The position numbers were made by a program, and so were the translations under genes. The notes under the pieces were generated by a model. That model saw nothing but the letters and a program-made list of their open reading frames with translations, was not told the DNA's origin and ran no database searches. Positions 1-8,279 of a stretch of DNA of 64,000 bases are shown piece by piece. Every line of letters starts with the position of its first letter. Position 1 is the stretch's first letter. The stretch lies in NCBI GenBank assembly GCA_945865815.1, contig CAMBFR010000004.1, positions 31,604-95,603 of the forward strand. The letters run 5' to 3'. The DNA is from Candidatus Sulfopaludibacter sp. SbA3. Lineage in GTDB: Bacteria; Acidobacteriota; Terriglobia; 20CM-2-55-15.

Positions 1-2038
1 CTCCAGATCCCGTCTTCCCACCTATTGAAGCATCGGCCGGAAGACCGGTTTGCCGGAACGAATACCTGGCCGTGCCCTGCGCGCCATCCTCACCATGGCC
101 CAACACAGATCGCATCATCTGAACAGTGATGAACGAGGCGGCCGGGTCGGCTGCCCGGATTGCGGTCTTCCGCTTGAAATCGACAGGGCGGCCATCGAGA
201 TAGACTTCGCCGATCGGCTCCAACTGCCGGATCAGACCGTTGTTGGCGAAGAGCGTGTACGCTCGGGCAAGCCCCAGAACCGAAATCTCGGAACCCGGTG
301 CGGCGCCCATCGCCAGGGCTTCGGCCTCGGATGCCTGCACCGGGAGTCCCGTGACCTTTCTATAAATGCCGACCGCCTCCGCAGCCCCCATGAAGTCCAA
401 CAGAGACAGACCTAGTCTCCGATCGGAGCGAGCCAGCAGCGTGCGCATTCGGCTCTGGCCCGAACCTGACGCAGGCTTCACTAGGGACGCTGCGGTGTAT
501 CCGTGCTCCAAAGCCTGGGTCACGAAGAATGGCTTCACGGTGGACGCCGGAGCGGCAAGTGCATTGAGCGCGAATCTGGCGTACTGAACACCGCCGGGCC
601 CTCCCGCTCCGCCCGCCATCGTGAGGATTTCGCCGGTAGCGGGATGGACGGCGACGAGCGCGCCGAGCATGCGGTCGTTTCCATCCCGGCACGTCCGGCC
701 GCCGACCGGTGGATACCGGCGCTCGATCGCAGGAATCGCACCCTCAAGTATCCGCTGCGCCTCGCGCATCAATTCCGGATCAATGGATGTGTAGACGTGG
801 AGGCCGGAGTACTCCTCCGCAGGCAATCCCTCGAGTTCCACGAGCGGCTGTTGCCTGCTCGCGTAGCCGACGAACGCCCGCGAAAGGACGTCTAACTCGC
901 GCTCGGCCCGCGTTGGGGACACAAACTGGAGGCTCTCCTGTCTGGCCGGAGCCACCGTGGTGTTGGAGTATCGATCTGGCCAAACGTCGACCAACCGGCG
1001 CAGCACGCGGTCTCGCTGCGCCGTGAGTGCCCGATAGTTTCCGCCCCGGGCTTCATGAAGAAACCGCGTCGGCTGCGGCAGCATCGCGACGAGAGTCGCG
1101 CTTTCACTCAAACTCAGATCCGCGAGGGCGCTCTTGCCGAAGTATTCCCTGGCTGCGGCAAGAAACCCATACACATTGGGCGATCCCGTTTCACCGCCGA
1201 GAAAGACATGATTGGCGTACAGTTCCAGAATTCGCGCTTTTGAAAACCGCGATTCGAGAGCAGCCGCAAGGAAGATCTCATCGATCTTGCGGGGAAGCGC
1301 GCGAGTTCTGTTCAGAGACACAGCATTCTTTACGACCTGCGCCGTAATAGAACTACCTCCGCCGTATCCGTCGATCAGGAGGCTTCTCAGAATTCGGTCG
1401 AACCGCGTGCCGTTGTGAATCAGAAACAGGGAGTCCTCGCTGGCAATAAGCGCGTAGTACAAGTGCGTACTTGCGAGGTCGGCAAACTGGATGGCTTCGC
1501 GTCTCACAAACATTCTGGAGCGGGCGTCGCCGTTGATGGAGAGCACGAAAGTGCCCAGAGGTTCCGGCTCCAGAGCGGACTCCAGAACCGGCAAATCGGG
1601 TTCGCCGGCCCTGTCTGTCTCTGATAGAGAGACAATCCGGCGGCCTCCAAACGTAATCCGCAGCCGTTTGAATTCGGACAGCCGTGGCTCGACAACGAGC
1701 GAATCGCTCGCCGAAAACCAGTAGCTCCCGGGCTGCGGCGATTCCGCCGGTGACTCCAGTGGCGCGGCGGTGTAGGTGAACCCGATGCCTTGCAAGTGAT
1801 CCGCAATCTGCTTCCTCGAGATCGCCTGCCCGACAAACACGCGCTTCTTCGCAGCGTAAAACGTCGCGCCACTCGCGTGGCGCGTGCTGAAGTCGACGCG
1901 ATCCAGCATCGCGTTGGCGGCAATCACGCGCAGTGCGACATAGACGGCCACAACTGTGACGGCGGCACTGGTGAACACGAGCGCCCGCAGATATGCCCGC
2001 GGCGGGTTACCGCGGCGAATGGGCTGTTTCACTTTCAT
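1..2038 (-). CDS. Class A penicillin-binding protein, PBP1b-like (C-terminus cut by window edge)
   Basis: Bifunctional peptidoglycan synthase of the inner membrane with a periplasmic body: GT51 transglycosylase followed by a transpeptidase. The start ATG at 2038 follows a purine-rich stretch (GGGAGGGAGAGGAGAG). A single transmembrane helix lies near residues 14-36, then a PBP1b-like spacer region. GT51 motifs are visible: EDSLFLIHNG (family EDxxFxxHxG), GGSSITAQVVKN and the RKIDEIFLAAALE..SKARILELYANHVFLG block. In the transpeptidase the nucleophile motif is STVK and the KTGSG motif lies at the window edge. Where SxN is expected the alignment by eye gives SDR, so the second motif looks altered. 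The gene overlaps the small membrane protein upstream and is the last visible gene of the sigma/DUF4407 operon. Confidence 0.88.
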   Translation of the reverse strand, partial: MKVKQPIRRGNPPRAYLRALVFTSAAVTVVAVYVALRVIAANAMLDRVDFSTRHASGATFYAAKKRVFVGQAISRKQIADHLQGIGFTYTAAPLESPAESPQPGSYWFSASDSLVVEPRLSEFKRLRITFGGRRIVSLSETDRAGEPDLPVLESALEPEPLGTFVLSINGDARSRMFVRREAIQFADLASTHLYYALIASEDSLFLIHNGTRFDRILRSLLIDGYGGGSSITAQVVKNAVSLNRTRALPRKIDEIFLAAALESRFSKARILELYANHVFLGGETGSPNVYGFLAAAREYFGKSALADLSLSESATLVAMLPQPTRFLHEARGGNYRALTAQRDRVLRRLVDVWPDRYSNTTVAPARQESLQFVSPTRAERELDVLSRAFVGYASRQQPLVELEGLPAEEYSGLHVYTSIDPELMREAQRILEGAIPAIERRYPPVGGRTCRDGNDRMLGALVAVHPATGEILTMAGGAGGPGGVQYARFALNALAAPASTVKPFFVTQALEHGYTAASLVKPASGSGQSRMRTLLARSDRRLGLSLLDFMGAAEAVGIYRKVTGLPVQASEAEALAMGAAPGSEISVLGLARAYTLFANNGLIRQLEPIGEVYLDGRPVDFKRKTAIRAADPAASFITVQMMRSVLGHGEDGAQGTARYSFRQTGLPADASIGGKTGSG

Positions 2039-2366
2039 CTCTCCTCTCCCTCCCGGTGCGTCCATGGCCATTAGGAATACTCCACACCACCGAGTGCAAT
2101 CTGGCGAAGGCTTCGCTCATCTCCTGTGGCGAAGGTCTCGGTCCCGCCTGTGCCATCGCGGCCTCTCGATCTGCAAGGCTTCGGCCTCCCCTCCAGAGAA
2201 AAATCAAAAGCCCCCCATTTAGAACGTTAAGAAGCAGCGCCGAGATTGTCAGCACGATGTAGAAGGGAAAGCGAAGCGCCTCGTCCGCCGCGGCTGCGAG
2301 CGTGACGATGACGCCGGGCACTACAACGCAAATCGCCACGGAAGCCATTCTGGACACCATACTCAT
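2007..2366 (-). CDS. Small membrane protein of unknown function
   Basis: A 119-residue protein with two hydrophobic segments (about residues 7-26 and 34-58) and a charged C-terminal tail. I do not recognise a family. The start ATG at 2366 has a strong AGGAGGAATGC ribosome site. It begins 10 nt after the stop of the DUF4407 gene and its 3' end overlaps the start of the penicillin-binding protein by 32 nt, so the three are probably co-translated. A helper in envelope assembly is possible but only by position. Confidence 0.6.
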   Translation of the reverse strand: MSMVSRMASVAICVVVPGVIVTLAAAADEALRFPFYIVLTISALLLNVLNGGLLIFLWRGGRSLADREAAMAQAGPRPSPQEMSEAFARLHSVVWSIPNGHGRTGRERRDESETAHSPR

Positions 2367-2376
2367 GCATTCCTCC

Positions 2377-3858
2377 TTACGACGCGCGAGATGAATAGAG
2401 TTGGCGCGAAAGGCAAACCACCTCCTGCCCTTTCAACTGCGGCAGCAGAGGGCGCTCCATTTGGATTGCTTCTCCGAAGGCGTTCGTGACCGCACACTCG
2501 TCGAACGGGATGCGCATCCCATCCCGATGGGGCCGCTGCTGCCCGAGCGCGGACAAGGAAAAGGAGATGTCGGAGCCGCGAAGCTCGTTTTTGGAGTGCT
2601 GGAAAACGAGTACAAATGGCGCGTCGCCCACATCCCCGTCGGGAAGCACCGTTACTGAAAAGGGCTCGACCTGGCGCGCGCGAAGCGCCTGCATCAGTCT
2701 GGAACGCGCAATCTCCTGGGCAACACCGTCGAGCCCACCGGAGTCCGGAATCTCCGCGGCGGAATCCGCTGAAGCGGGCTGAGCTGCCCGATTCAGAGCC
2801 TGCATCTCGATCGTCCACCGCGTTTCGTCCAGCGCCTTCGTGTAGCTGCTTTCGGCGATGAGAGCGTGCCGGCTGAGTTCGGTTTCCTGTTCGAGTTGTG
2901 TCTCACGCAGAAACGAGTCGGCGTCGGCGAGACGGTCGTACATGTCTTCGCCGTGGTTCAGCTTGGCCAGGAGGGGAATCATTTCCATGGCAACCATCAC
3001 GAACGAGAGCGCGACGTAGAGGCCCAGGAGCATCCAGTCCTTCCCGATGACTCTGAACAAGGCCCTGTGATTCGCCATGAAGCCTTTCTCTGCCGCCTTC
3101 GCCTCATTGGCCGGCCGCGCGATCGCCTGGAGATCGCGGAACTTCTCCTGCATGCGGGCATCGAGCCCGGCCAGTTCCTCGCGAAACTGATCCAGTTCGC
3201 GAACGGCGCGATCGTAGTCGACCTTCTTCTGTTCGAACAAAGGCCCCTTCCCGCGAAGAAGGGAGCCCGCGGTACCCTCCGCTTCGCGGATATAGGCGTC
3301 CCGAAGCTCACTCACTTCGGCTTCCTTCCGTTCAAGACGGATCTCCTTGTTCCTCTTGTCCTGGGTCATTCCGGCAAGTTCGGGCACCGCTTCACCGGCC
3401 CGATCGAGGTTCGTCTTCTGCGCCTCCAGCCGTTCCTGCGCCAGCTCGTTGTTGATCTCGTTGACGAAGAACCACTGCACGATCTGTTCGCCGATAAGGA
3501 GGGACAGCGCGATGGAGAGCGCGATGCGGACGAATGGAAGAACCTTGCCCCAGATCGTCGCCGCACCGTGCCTGGTTGTCATGAGCAGCAGGCGATCGAG
3601 CACCAGCACAATGCCCGCCCAGCAGGGCGCGATGATCAGCGCAGCCATCAGGGAGCCGCTCACCTGGTGGGCCACGCGCACCATTCCCAATCCCGACAGC
3701 GAGGAAGCCACGTAAACCGCCGAGCCGAGCGCGCAGTAGTAGCTCTGCACCGGTTGCGAACACCGTGAAAGAATGGACTCCGCCGCCCCGCTCGGCCACG
3801 AGAGGACCTTCTTGAGGACACTCCATTCAACGTTGTCTTGTTGGTTACTGGGATTCAT
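2377..3858 (-). CDS. DUF4407-type membrane protein with long coiled coil
   Basis: A 493-residue protein resembling the DUF4407 family. Three hydrophobic segments lie in the first ~130 residues. A charged, Glu/Lys/Arg-rich region of about 130 residues, likely coiled coil, follows. A fourth transmembrane helix (around LYVALSFVMVAMEM) and a polar C-terminal domain complete it. The function of the family is not established. I chose the ATG at 3858 because it follows GGAGAGGAGAAGCT; an upstream ATG at 3900 has no such site. It overlaps the 3' end of the sigma-like gene by 14 nt. The order sigma-like, DUF4407, small membrane protein, PBP suggests a stress- or envelope-related unit, which is inference. 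Confidence 0.75.
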   Translation of the reverse strand: MNPSNQQDNVEWSVLKKVLSWPSGAAESILSRCSQPVQSYYCALGSAVYVASSLSGLGMVRVAHQVSGSLMAALIIAPCWAGIVLVLDRLLLMTTRHGAATIWGKVLPFVRIALSIALSLLIGEQIVQWFFVNEINNELAQERLEAQKTNLDRAGEAVPELAGMTQDKRNKEIRLERKEAEVSELRDAYIREAEGTAGSLLRGKGPLFEQKKVDYDRAVRELDQFREELAGLDARMQEKFRDLQAIARPANEAKAAEKGFMANHRALFRVIGKDWMLLGLYVALSFVMVAMEMIPLLAKLNHGEDMYDRLADADSFLRETQLEQETELSRHALIAESSYTKALDETRWTIEMQALNRAAQPASADSAAEIPDSGGLDGVAQEIARSRLMQALRARQVEPFSVTVLPDGDVGDAPFVLVFQHSKNELRGSDISFSLSALGQQRPHRDGMRIPFDECAVTNAFGEAIQMERPLLPQLKGQEVVCLSRQLYSSRAS

Positions 3859-4600
3859 AGCTTCTCCTCTCCATGTGATTGGGTTGTGAGCTGGCGCCAA
3901 AAACGACTCGTTCTACTTCCAGCCACGGTTTCTGAGCCCGCGTCAGAGCGGCTTGTACCGCATTCAACCTGAGACCAAGGCGCTGTCCGATAGCCGCCAC
4001 GTCGTCAGTGGATCGCGTGTCTCCAGCCATCTCGGTAAACACGATGAGCCTCGCGTTAAAGAACTGCGCGAAAAGGTCGTCTGGAAACTTTTCCCCGCAC
4101 AGTTCCCGAAGCGCCGCGACACACTCAGGGCGGTACCGGGCGGCGAACTCCTGGTAAAAGTTCTCGAAGCGTCTCTCGACGAGGACACGCAGGACGATCG
4201 CGGTCTCTCGGCGCCGGTATCCCACAACAGAGCAACGCCAGCCTTCCGATTCGCGAGCGCTCATACTCTCAAGGGCGCGAAGTTCACGGGCTCGCCGTCT
4301 CCAGTGACTGTCTCTAACCCAGCACAATCGCTTGTGCAGGAAGGCCGAGACGCGGGTCGTATCCCCAAATCCTTCCTGGCGGCTCCTCAACCAGCCGAGG
4401 AACCCTACAATCGCGGTTTGCGCCAGATCGTCGGTTGTAGACGGGTCGAGGCCAAACCGCCCTGCCGCTTTGCGAAGCTCACCAGCCTTGCAGGCGACAA
4501 GGCCGCCGATCGCTTCGGTCGTTTCCAAATCGAGCGATTCTGTTGTCGGAGGCACGTCGACAGGCGTCTCGGATTGGCTTGTGATCCGGCAATCGGTCAT
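3845..4600 (-). CDS. Sigma-70-family-like protein
   Basis: A 251-residue protein. The segment around residues 40-110 (ELRKAAGRFGLDPSTTDDLAQTA, then a basic SHWRRRARE stretch) resembles sigma factor region 2. A DNA-binding region 4 is not obvious; near the C-terminus AAIGQRLGLRLNAVQAALTRAQ could be a helix-turn-helix. The start ATG at 4600 overlaps the DUF4258 stop as ATGA, which is why it is preferred over the ATG at 4618. A role as an alternative or ECF-like sigma, or a sigma-derived regulator of the genes behind it, is inference from similarity by eye. Confidence 0.55.
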   Translation of the reverse strand: MTDCRITSQSETPVDVPPTTESLDLETTEAIGGLVACKAGELRKAAGRFGLDPSTTDDLAQTAIVGFLGWLRSRQEGFGDTTRVSAFLHKRLCWVRDSHWRRRARELRALESMSARESEGWRCSVVGYRRRETAIVLRVLVERRFENFYQEFAARYRPECVAALRELCGEKFPDDLFAQFFNARLIVFTEMAGDTRSTDDVAAIGQRLGLRLNAVQAALTRAQKPWLEVERVVFGASSQPNHMERRSYESQ

Positions 4601-4971
4601 ATGGCAATCTCCCGCCACTCAACTTGCGAGCGAATCCGGCGTCGTACCTCCGCCGATGAAACGTCGTGACCGGGCTCTCTCCGTGGAGGCACGAAGTGCT
4701 TGGACTTGCGCCGTGTCTTTCCGAAGCCGTTACGGTTTCGGTAAACGGTGATAACAGTGTCTTCAGAGACGACGGCAGTGAGGCCCACGAGCCGCTCGAA
4801 CTCGCGTTCCCGTCCTTTGGGGAGATCGCGCCTGCCGAGAAAATGGAACTCCGCGCCCGCGGCGTAGACGACGCGTCCAAACTGCAGCGCAACCCCGAGG
4901 TCAAGGACTCCTACGTTACGCTGCGCCATCCGGCGTGCCGCGTGATCGCTGATTCGAAACTGACTTCTCAT
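4597..4971 (-). CDS. DUF4258 domain protein
   Basis: A 124-residue protein starting with the DUF4258-like signature ISDHAARRMAQRNV. It has a hydrophobic core with VYAAGAEFHFLGRRDLP, then TVITVYRNRN and a basic C-terminal tail. DUF4258 proteins are small, often RelE/BrnT-like and sometimes toxin-like, so a nucleic-acid role is possible but unproved. The start ATG at 4971 follows GGAGGATTGGA. It is the first gene of the overlapping operon that continues to the PBP gene, and tandem repeats at 5046-5080 lie 75-110 nt upstream. Confidence 0.65.
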   Translation of the reverse strand: MRSQFRISDHAARRMAQRNVGVLDLGVALQFGRVVYAAGAEFHFLGRRDLPKGREREFERLVGLTAVVSEDTVITVYRNRNGFGKTRRKSKHFVPPRREPGHDVSSAEVRRRIRSQVEWREIAI

Positions 4972-5045
4972 TCCAATCCTCCTTCGATGCGTGCTTCAGA
5001 ACACGCCGAGTATGGGTGAAGGGGGATCTCTTGTCCGGGTAGGAA

Positions 5046-5080
5046 TGGTTTCGGAAATGTTTCAGAAATGGTTCGGAACG
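5046..5080. promoter_or_regulatory. Three short tandem repeats, candidate operator
   Basis: GTTTCGGAAATG, TTTCAGAAATG and GTTCGGAACG follow one another with an 11-12 base period. They sit in the 140-base gap between the end of the NE0113-family gene and the start of the DUF4258 gene, in the expected promoter area of the sigma-like operon. A binding site for a regulator is inference; no promoter hexamers are clear. Confidence 0.4.
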
Positions 5081-5111
5081 TGGCAGGGGCTGCGGCTTCC
5101 GACCCCGACGG

Positions 5112-6332
5112 TCAGGTGATGACGATGCGATCTGGAGGCACGCTCAGACCGTATCGAGACTCCCTGTATGGGCCGGAGTTATCGATCAAGTAACGATCCA
5201 TCGCGCCCACCGAGTTGAACGCACGCTTGATCTTGGAGAAGGCCCCAAGGTACGGCCTTGCAAGAACGTCTGGCGCTGTAGTTTGAGTGGCAAACGTTCT
5301 CAGCGTCGCGACGAATTTGAAGAACCTCGGCAGGTCTTTAGGGTGTGTGTCCTTGATGTCGGCAAGGGACCTTACCCTCCCTTTCGGTGGCATAATTCGG
5401 CGAAAAACGTTGTCTAGATCCTCTTCGCAGATTTCGCTGAGAGCGACGAACCCTTCTTTACCGTGCGCCTTCTGGCGAAAGATGGCGAACAACGTGTAGA
5501 TGAACAGGTGGGGTTCGGTCAGTCGGACTTTGTGAGAGCCCACGGTTACGGTTCTCTCCCGCAGGTCTATGGTGACGTCCTGTGGCACCTCGATCAGGTT
5601 CAAGTCTTCCTGAGTCTGTCTCACAAGGTCGCTGTAACGAAATTGAGCAGTGTCCAATTTATCCGAGAGAAGTCCGCGAAGCCGGACAAAGGGAATCTCT
5701 GCCAGGAAGATTTGCGCCGCCTTGGTCGAAATCTTTCTCCCATCCTTCGCCTCGAGAGTTCGATGACGAGGCGGTTTATAGTAGAAAGTGGGTTTAGCTC
5801 CCTCGAAGTCATCGTTCACCAGCACATGCGACAGTGTGTCCAGCGGGCGAGCGAACAGTTGGAATGCCGCAGTGAGGTATATCCCCATGGTTTTCCGTCC
5901 GCCCGCCACCGAGGCATGAATCGGAGTACCAGGGTCTTGAGTCCACTGCCTCACGTACCTGCATATCGAATCCCCTGCGAACTCGTTCTCTTCCAACGTC
6001 CGAATGTCCGGGAGAGCGGTGCCATCCGGGGTCCGCAATAGAGAGATGGTCGACTCATTGAATTCGATGTCGGTGGGATCGATTCCAAAGTCGCTGCAGA
6101 ACTCATAGTACTTGCCGGAGTCGCGGTCCAACAGAACCTTGAGAAGCTTCTCCTGGCCGGCCACCGTTGTAATGACGCGAATCTTTTCGACGTGTTTCCG
6201 TGGCTCCTCCTGAGTCAGCACATACAGCGTCTCCGTGATGATCTGGGGGGTAAGTCCAGCGACACAGAGCATGATCAGCTTTTGCTCCTGCTGCTCCCTT
6301 TTGGTCTGTCGCCGAGGCGCCTTCTTAGTCAC
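5112..6332 (-). CDS. NE0113-family CARF protein (Csm6/ring-nuclease-like) with C-terminal wHTH-like domain
   Basis: A 406-residue protein expected to bind cyclic oligoadenylate made by Cas10. The N-terminal CARF-like domain (about residues 20-200) has MLCVAGLTPQIITETLYVLT, typical of the Cas_NE0113 family. Its signature SVAGGRKTMG (GGRKTM at 144-149) is probably part of the ligand pocket. The C-terminal half contains DLRERTVTVGSHKVRLTEP, which resembles the start of an OmpR-type winged helix. The family has been linked to ring-nuclease or Csm6-like roles; here it could degrade the signal or regulate transcription. I chose the GTG at 6332, overlapping the SAVED gene stop as GTGACTAA with GGAG upstream. 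It is the last gene of the type III operon. Confidence 0.75.
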   Translation of the reverse strand: MTKKAPRRQTKREQQEQKLIMLCVAGLTPQIITETLYVLTQEEPRKHVEKIRVITTVAGQEKLLKVLLDRDSGKYYEFCSDFGIDPTDIEFNESTISLLRTPDGTALPDIRTLEENEFAGDSICRYVRQWTQDPGTPIHASVAGGRKTMGIYLTAAFQLFARPLDTLSHVLVNDDFEGAKPTFYYKPPRHRTLEAKDGRKISTKAAQIFLAEIPFVRLRGLLSDKLDTAQFRYSDLVRQTQEDLNLIEVPQDVTIDLRERTVTVGSHKVRLTEPHLFIYTLFAIFRQKAHGKEGFVALSEICEEDLDNVFRRIMPPKGRVRSLADIKDTHPKDLPRFFKFVATLRTFATQTTAPDVLARPYLGAFSKIKRAFNSVGAMDRYLIDNSGPYRESRYGLSVPPDRIVIT

Positions 6333-6855
6333 CTTTGATGGTCTCCGCGCTGAGCGTGAATGCCCGTACATAGCCTTTGTTCTCCCACATATAGACCTGG
6401 ACTGGCACCCAGTTGTCGAGAAGCGCTCCGATGCCCGCCGCAAGGGCGTACGGCCCACCATAAAAGAGATGCACTTCCCGGATGTCGGATTTCTTGCGAA
6501 GTTCATCGATGTCGCGGCGAATCTCATGAAGGACCATGAGGAAGTCGGCAGGCGGTAGGTGGCCGGTCTTGTCGTAGCTCACTACTAGCGGAATTCTGGC
6601 CTTCCCCTCGACGATTCCGAAGTGGCTCTCAAGGAATCCCTGGACCGAGGCGGCGATATGCGTGCCGACGCCGATGGAAATGGCGACGCTGCCGTCTGCT
6701 GGTTTCACCTGCAGCATCTTGTTGCGCCGCCGGTATTCGCCGCGAGCGCGCAGGAAGGCCACGATGGCCCAAATCACGCCCACCACCTGGAGCACCCCCA
6801 GAATATTGGCGAGCCAGGCGATGGAGTCTCCGGTGTTGTGCAGCCACTCAAACAT
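6325..6855 (-). CDS. Membrane-anchored short SAVED-domain protein
   Basis: A 176-residue protein with one transmembrane helix (about residues 12-36), a basic juxtamembrane stretch (RARGEYRRRNK) and a cytosolic C-terminal domain. That domain resembles SAVED, a CARF-related sensor of cyclic oligonucleotides: PLVVSYDKTGHLPPADF, a helix, then REVHLFYGGPYALAAGIGALL and VPVQVYMW. Only about 115 residues follow the anchor, roughly half of a usual SAVED domain, so ligand binding may need dimers or oligomers. It lies between two CARF genes in the operon. A cyclic-oligoadenylate-gated membrane effector, by analogy with TM-SAVED proteins of CBASS and Cam1 of type III systems, is inference. Confidence 0.72.
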   Translation of the reverse strand: MFEWLHNTGDSIAWLANILGVLQVVGVIWAIVAFLRARGEYRRRNKMLQVKPADGSVAISIGVGTHIAASVQGFLESHFGIVEGKARIPLVVSYDKTGHLPPADFLMVLHEIRRDIDELRKKSDIREVHLFYGGPYALAAGIGALLDNWVPVQVYMWENKGYVRAFTLSAETIKGD

Positions 6856-6872
6856 AGATTCTCCCGTGCACG

Positions 6873-7970
6873 CTACAAGCGGTTGCCGAGTTTATCCAGA
6901 ACAAATTGGTCTCCCTCGTAGTGGCCAAAGATTCGTTTCGCTCCCTGATCCGGCCCGGCGTCCAACTCGTGTGTCGAAGGCAGTTCGGGATCGCCCTTTA
7001 GTTGCTTGAGGTCGAGGGATCGCCGGTCCAGGTTGGTTTCGAGGTACTGGGCCAGGTGATCGATTTTCTGGTTGATCAGCGCCATCCAGTCAGAATCCAG
7101 GTCTCGAAGAGATTCTTGAAACGTTTCGCCGAAACGGATCTTCAAACTGGGAGAAGGCCAAAGCCTGCCGCGATAAATCTCTTTCCGGCTTTGCTCCCAA
7201 ACCAGATTTCCCCATGGCGAAAGGGCCGTTTGACCGGCGACGGTCATCAGCAGAGTTTCGGGCACGCCGTCGGTATGTGCGACACCTAGGCTCGCGCCAA
7301 GGCGGCGAAACACCTGCAGATGCTGACGGACGGTATCGTTGGCCGTCAGTTTGATTGGCAAGCGGGGAATGCGCATCAAGTCGTTGGCTTCCTGGAAGAG
7401 GTAGATCACTTCATCAGCGTAGAACATTGCGATCGTCTGGAGGAACCCCTGAACGCTCTTGAATCCGCCGGTGAGATTGAAAATGATCCGATAGCCCCGC
7501 TCCCGATATCCCGGCAACGTTTCTTCGCTCCATCTCACGAGCTCCGACAGAGCGAGTTGGAAAGCCTCCAAATCCGCTGTTTGGAGATCTCTCTGTCGAA
7601 TCACGTTTACAGACGCCCCCTGCTTTTTGAACCAGGCCTCGATAATCCTGGCCGTAGCTTCCCCCAGCCAGGTGTCGGTACAGAGCAAGATGTGATGGCT
7701 TCGGTCCGCCGACGCCTTTCCTCCGTAGAAGCGGATGAGCGCATTGAGTTCCGCCGACATTTTGGAGACCACGACGAGGTCCCCTGCGAGCAACTCTTCT
7801 TGGACCCGAGCCAGCAATTCTTCAGCCCACGGTCTATCGCAGTCAGGCACTTCCTCGCGATGTTTCAGGTTGGACAAACGAACAAGCTGCTGCCGCCGCT
7901 CGGGCTCCCGCGCCGCGTTCGTCAAGAGACTGGTACCGCACGTGGATAGAATCAGATCGCGAGATTGCAT
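6873..7970 (-). CDS. CARF-RelE fusion, candidate cOA-activated mRNA interferase (Cami1-like)
   Basis: A 365-residue protein. Residues 1-210 form a CARF domain of the APE2256/TIGR02619 type: LILSTCGTSLLTN at the start, FNLTGGFKSVQGFLQ at 164-178 and IYLFQEANDLMRIPRLPI at 189-206. Residues ~276-365 look like RelE: LKIRFGETFQESL, a helical middle, LKQLKGDPELPSTHEL and the ending KRIFGHYEGDQFVLDKL, where the Arg is in the usual catalytic-face position. CARF-RelE proteins (Cami1) cleave ribosome-bound mRNA when activated by cyclic oligoadenylate. I prefer the ATG at 7970, with AGGGA just upstream, over an in-frame ATG at 8036 that overlaps a broken small gene. Confidence 0.75.
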   Translation of the reverse strand: MQSRDLILSTCGTSLLTNAAREPERRQQLVRLSNLKHREEVPDCDRPWAEELLARVQEELLAGDLVVVSKMSAELNALIRFYGGKASADRSHHILLCTDTWLGEATARIIEAWFKKQGASVNVIRQRDLQTADLEAFQLALSELVRWSEETLPGYRERGYRIIFNLTGGFKSVQGFLQTIAMFYADEVIYLFQEANDLMRIPRLPIKLTANDTVRQHLQVFRRLGASLGVAHTDGVPETLLMTVAGQTALSPWGNLVWEQSRKEIYRGRLWPSPSLKIRFGETFQESLRDLDSDWMALINQKIDHLAQYLETNLDRRSLDLKQLKGDPELPSTHELDAGPDQGAKRIFGHYEGDQFVLDKLGNRL

Positions 7971-7981
7971 GGATTCCCTAT

Positions 7982-8238
7982 TTAGGCTGCGCCGAGGTGT
8001 AGGATCAGCGACATATTCCAGGGGAGGCATCCACACTTCTTTGTTCCCTTGGCTTCATCCACGGAGGCGACAGCGCGTCCCTTCTTCACTTCATTCACGG
8101 CCCAAAGAAACAAGGCGAGGGCGTTTCCGACCAACTCCTCATTGGTCTTGATGCCCGCTCCCTTCACGTTCTCGATCTCTTGGGTCTTTTCCTCGAACTT
8201 ACCCAGAAGGTATCCAAATCGGGTTGCTTGTAATCCAT
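7982..8238 (-). pseudogene. Possible frameshifted ribbon-helix-helix-like small gene
   Basis: The stretch from a GTG at 8167 reads TNEELVGNALALFLWAVNEVKKGR, then ASVDEAKG, like the helical core of CopG/Arc-type antitoxins that end ...GR.IASVDE. It appears broken at both sides. The likely N-terminus (ATG at 8238, MDYKQPDLDTFW) is in another frame. A plausible ending (KEVWMPPLEYVADP) continues in the frame that runs into the CARF-RelE gene. It could be a decayed antitoxin-like gene of the RelE partner, a small intact protein (GTG 8167 to 7982), or an assembly error. Confidence 0.3.
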
Positions 8239-8279
8239 GAGAGCGTTCCGAACCGACTCAGCCAGAGAGACCAGCAACG

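Noticed and set aside
2866..3768. 300-codon plus-strand open frame
   Set aside because: Shadow of the DUF4407 gene; composition is low-complexity His/Arg-rich and there is no ribosome site.
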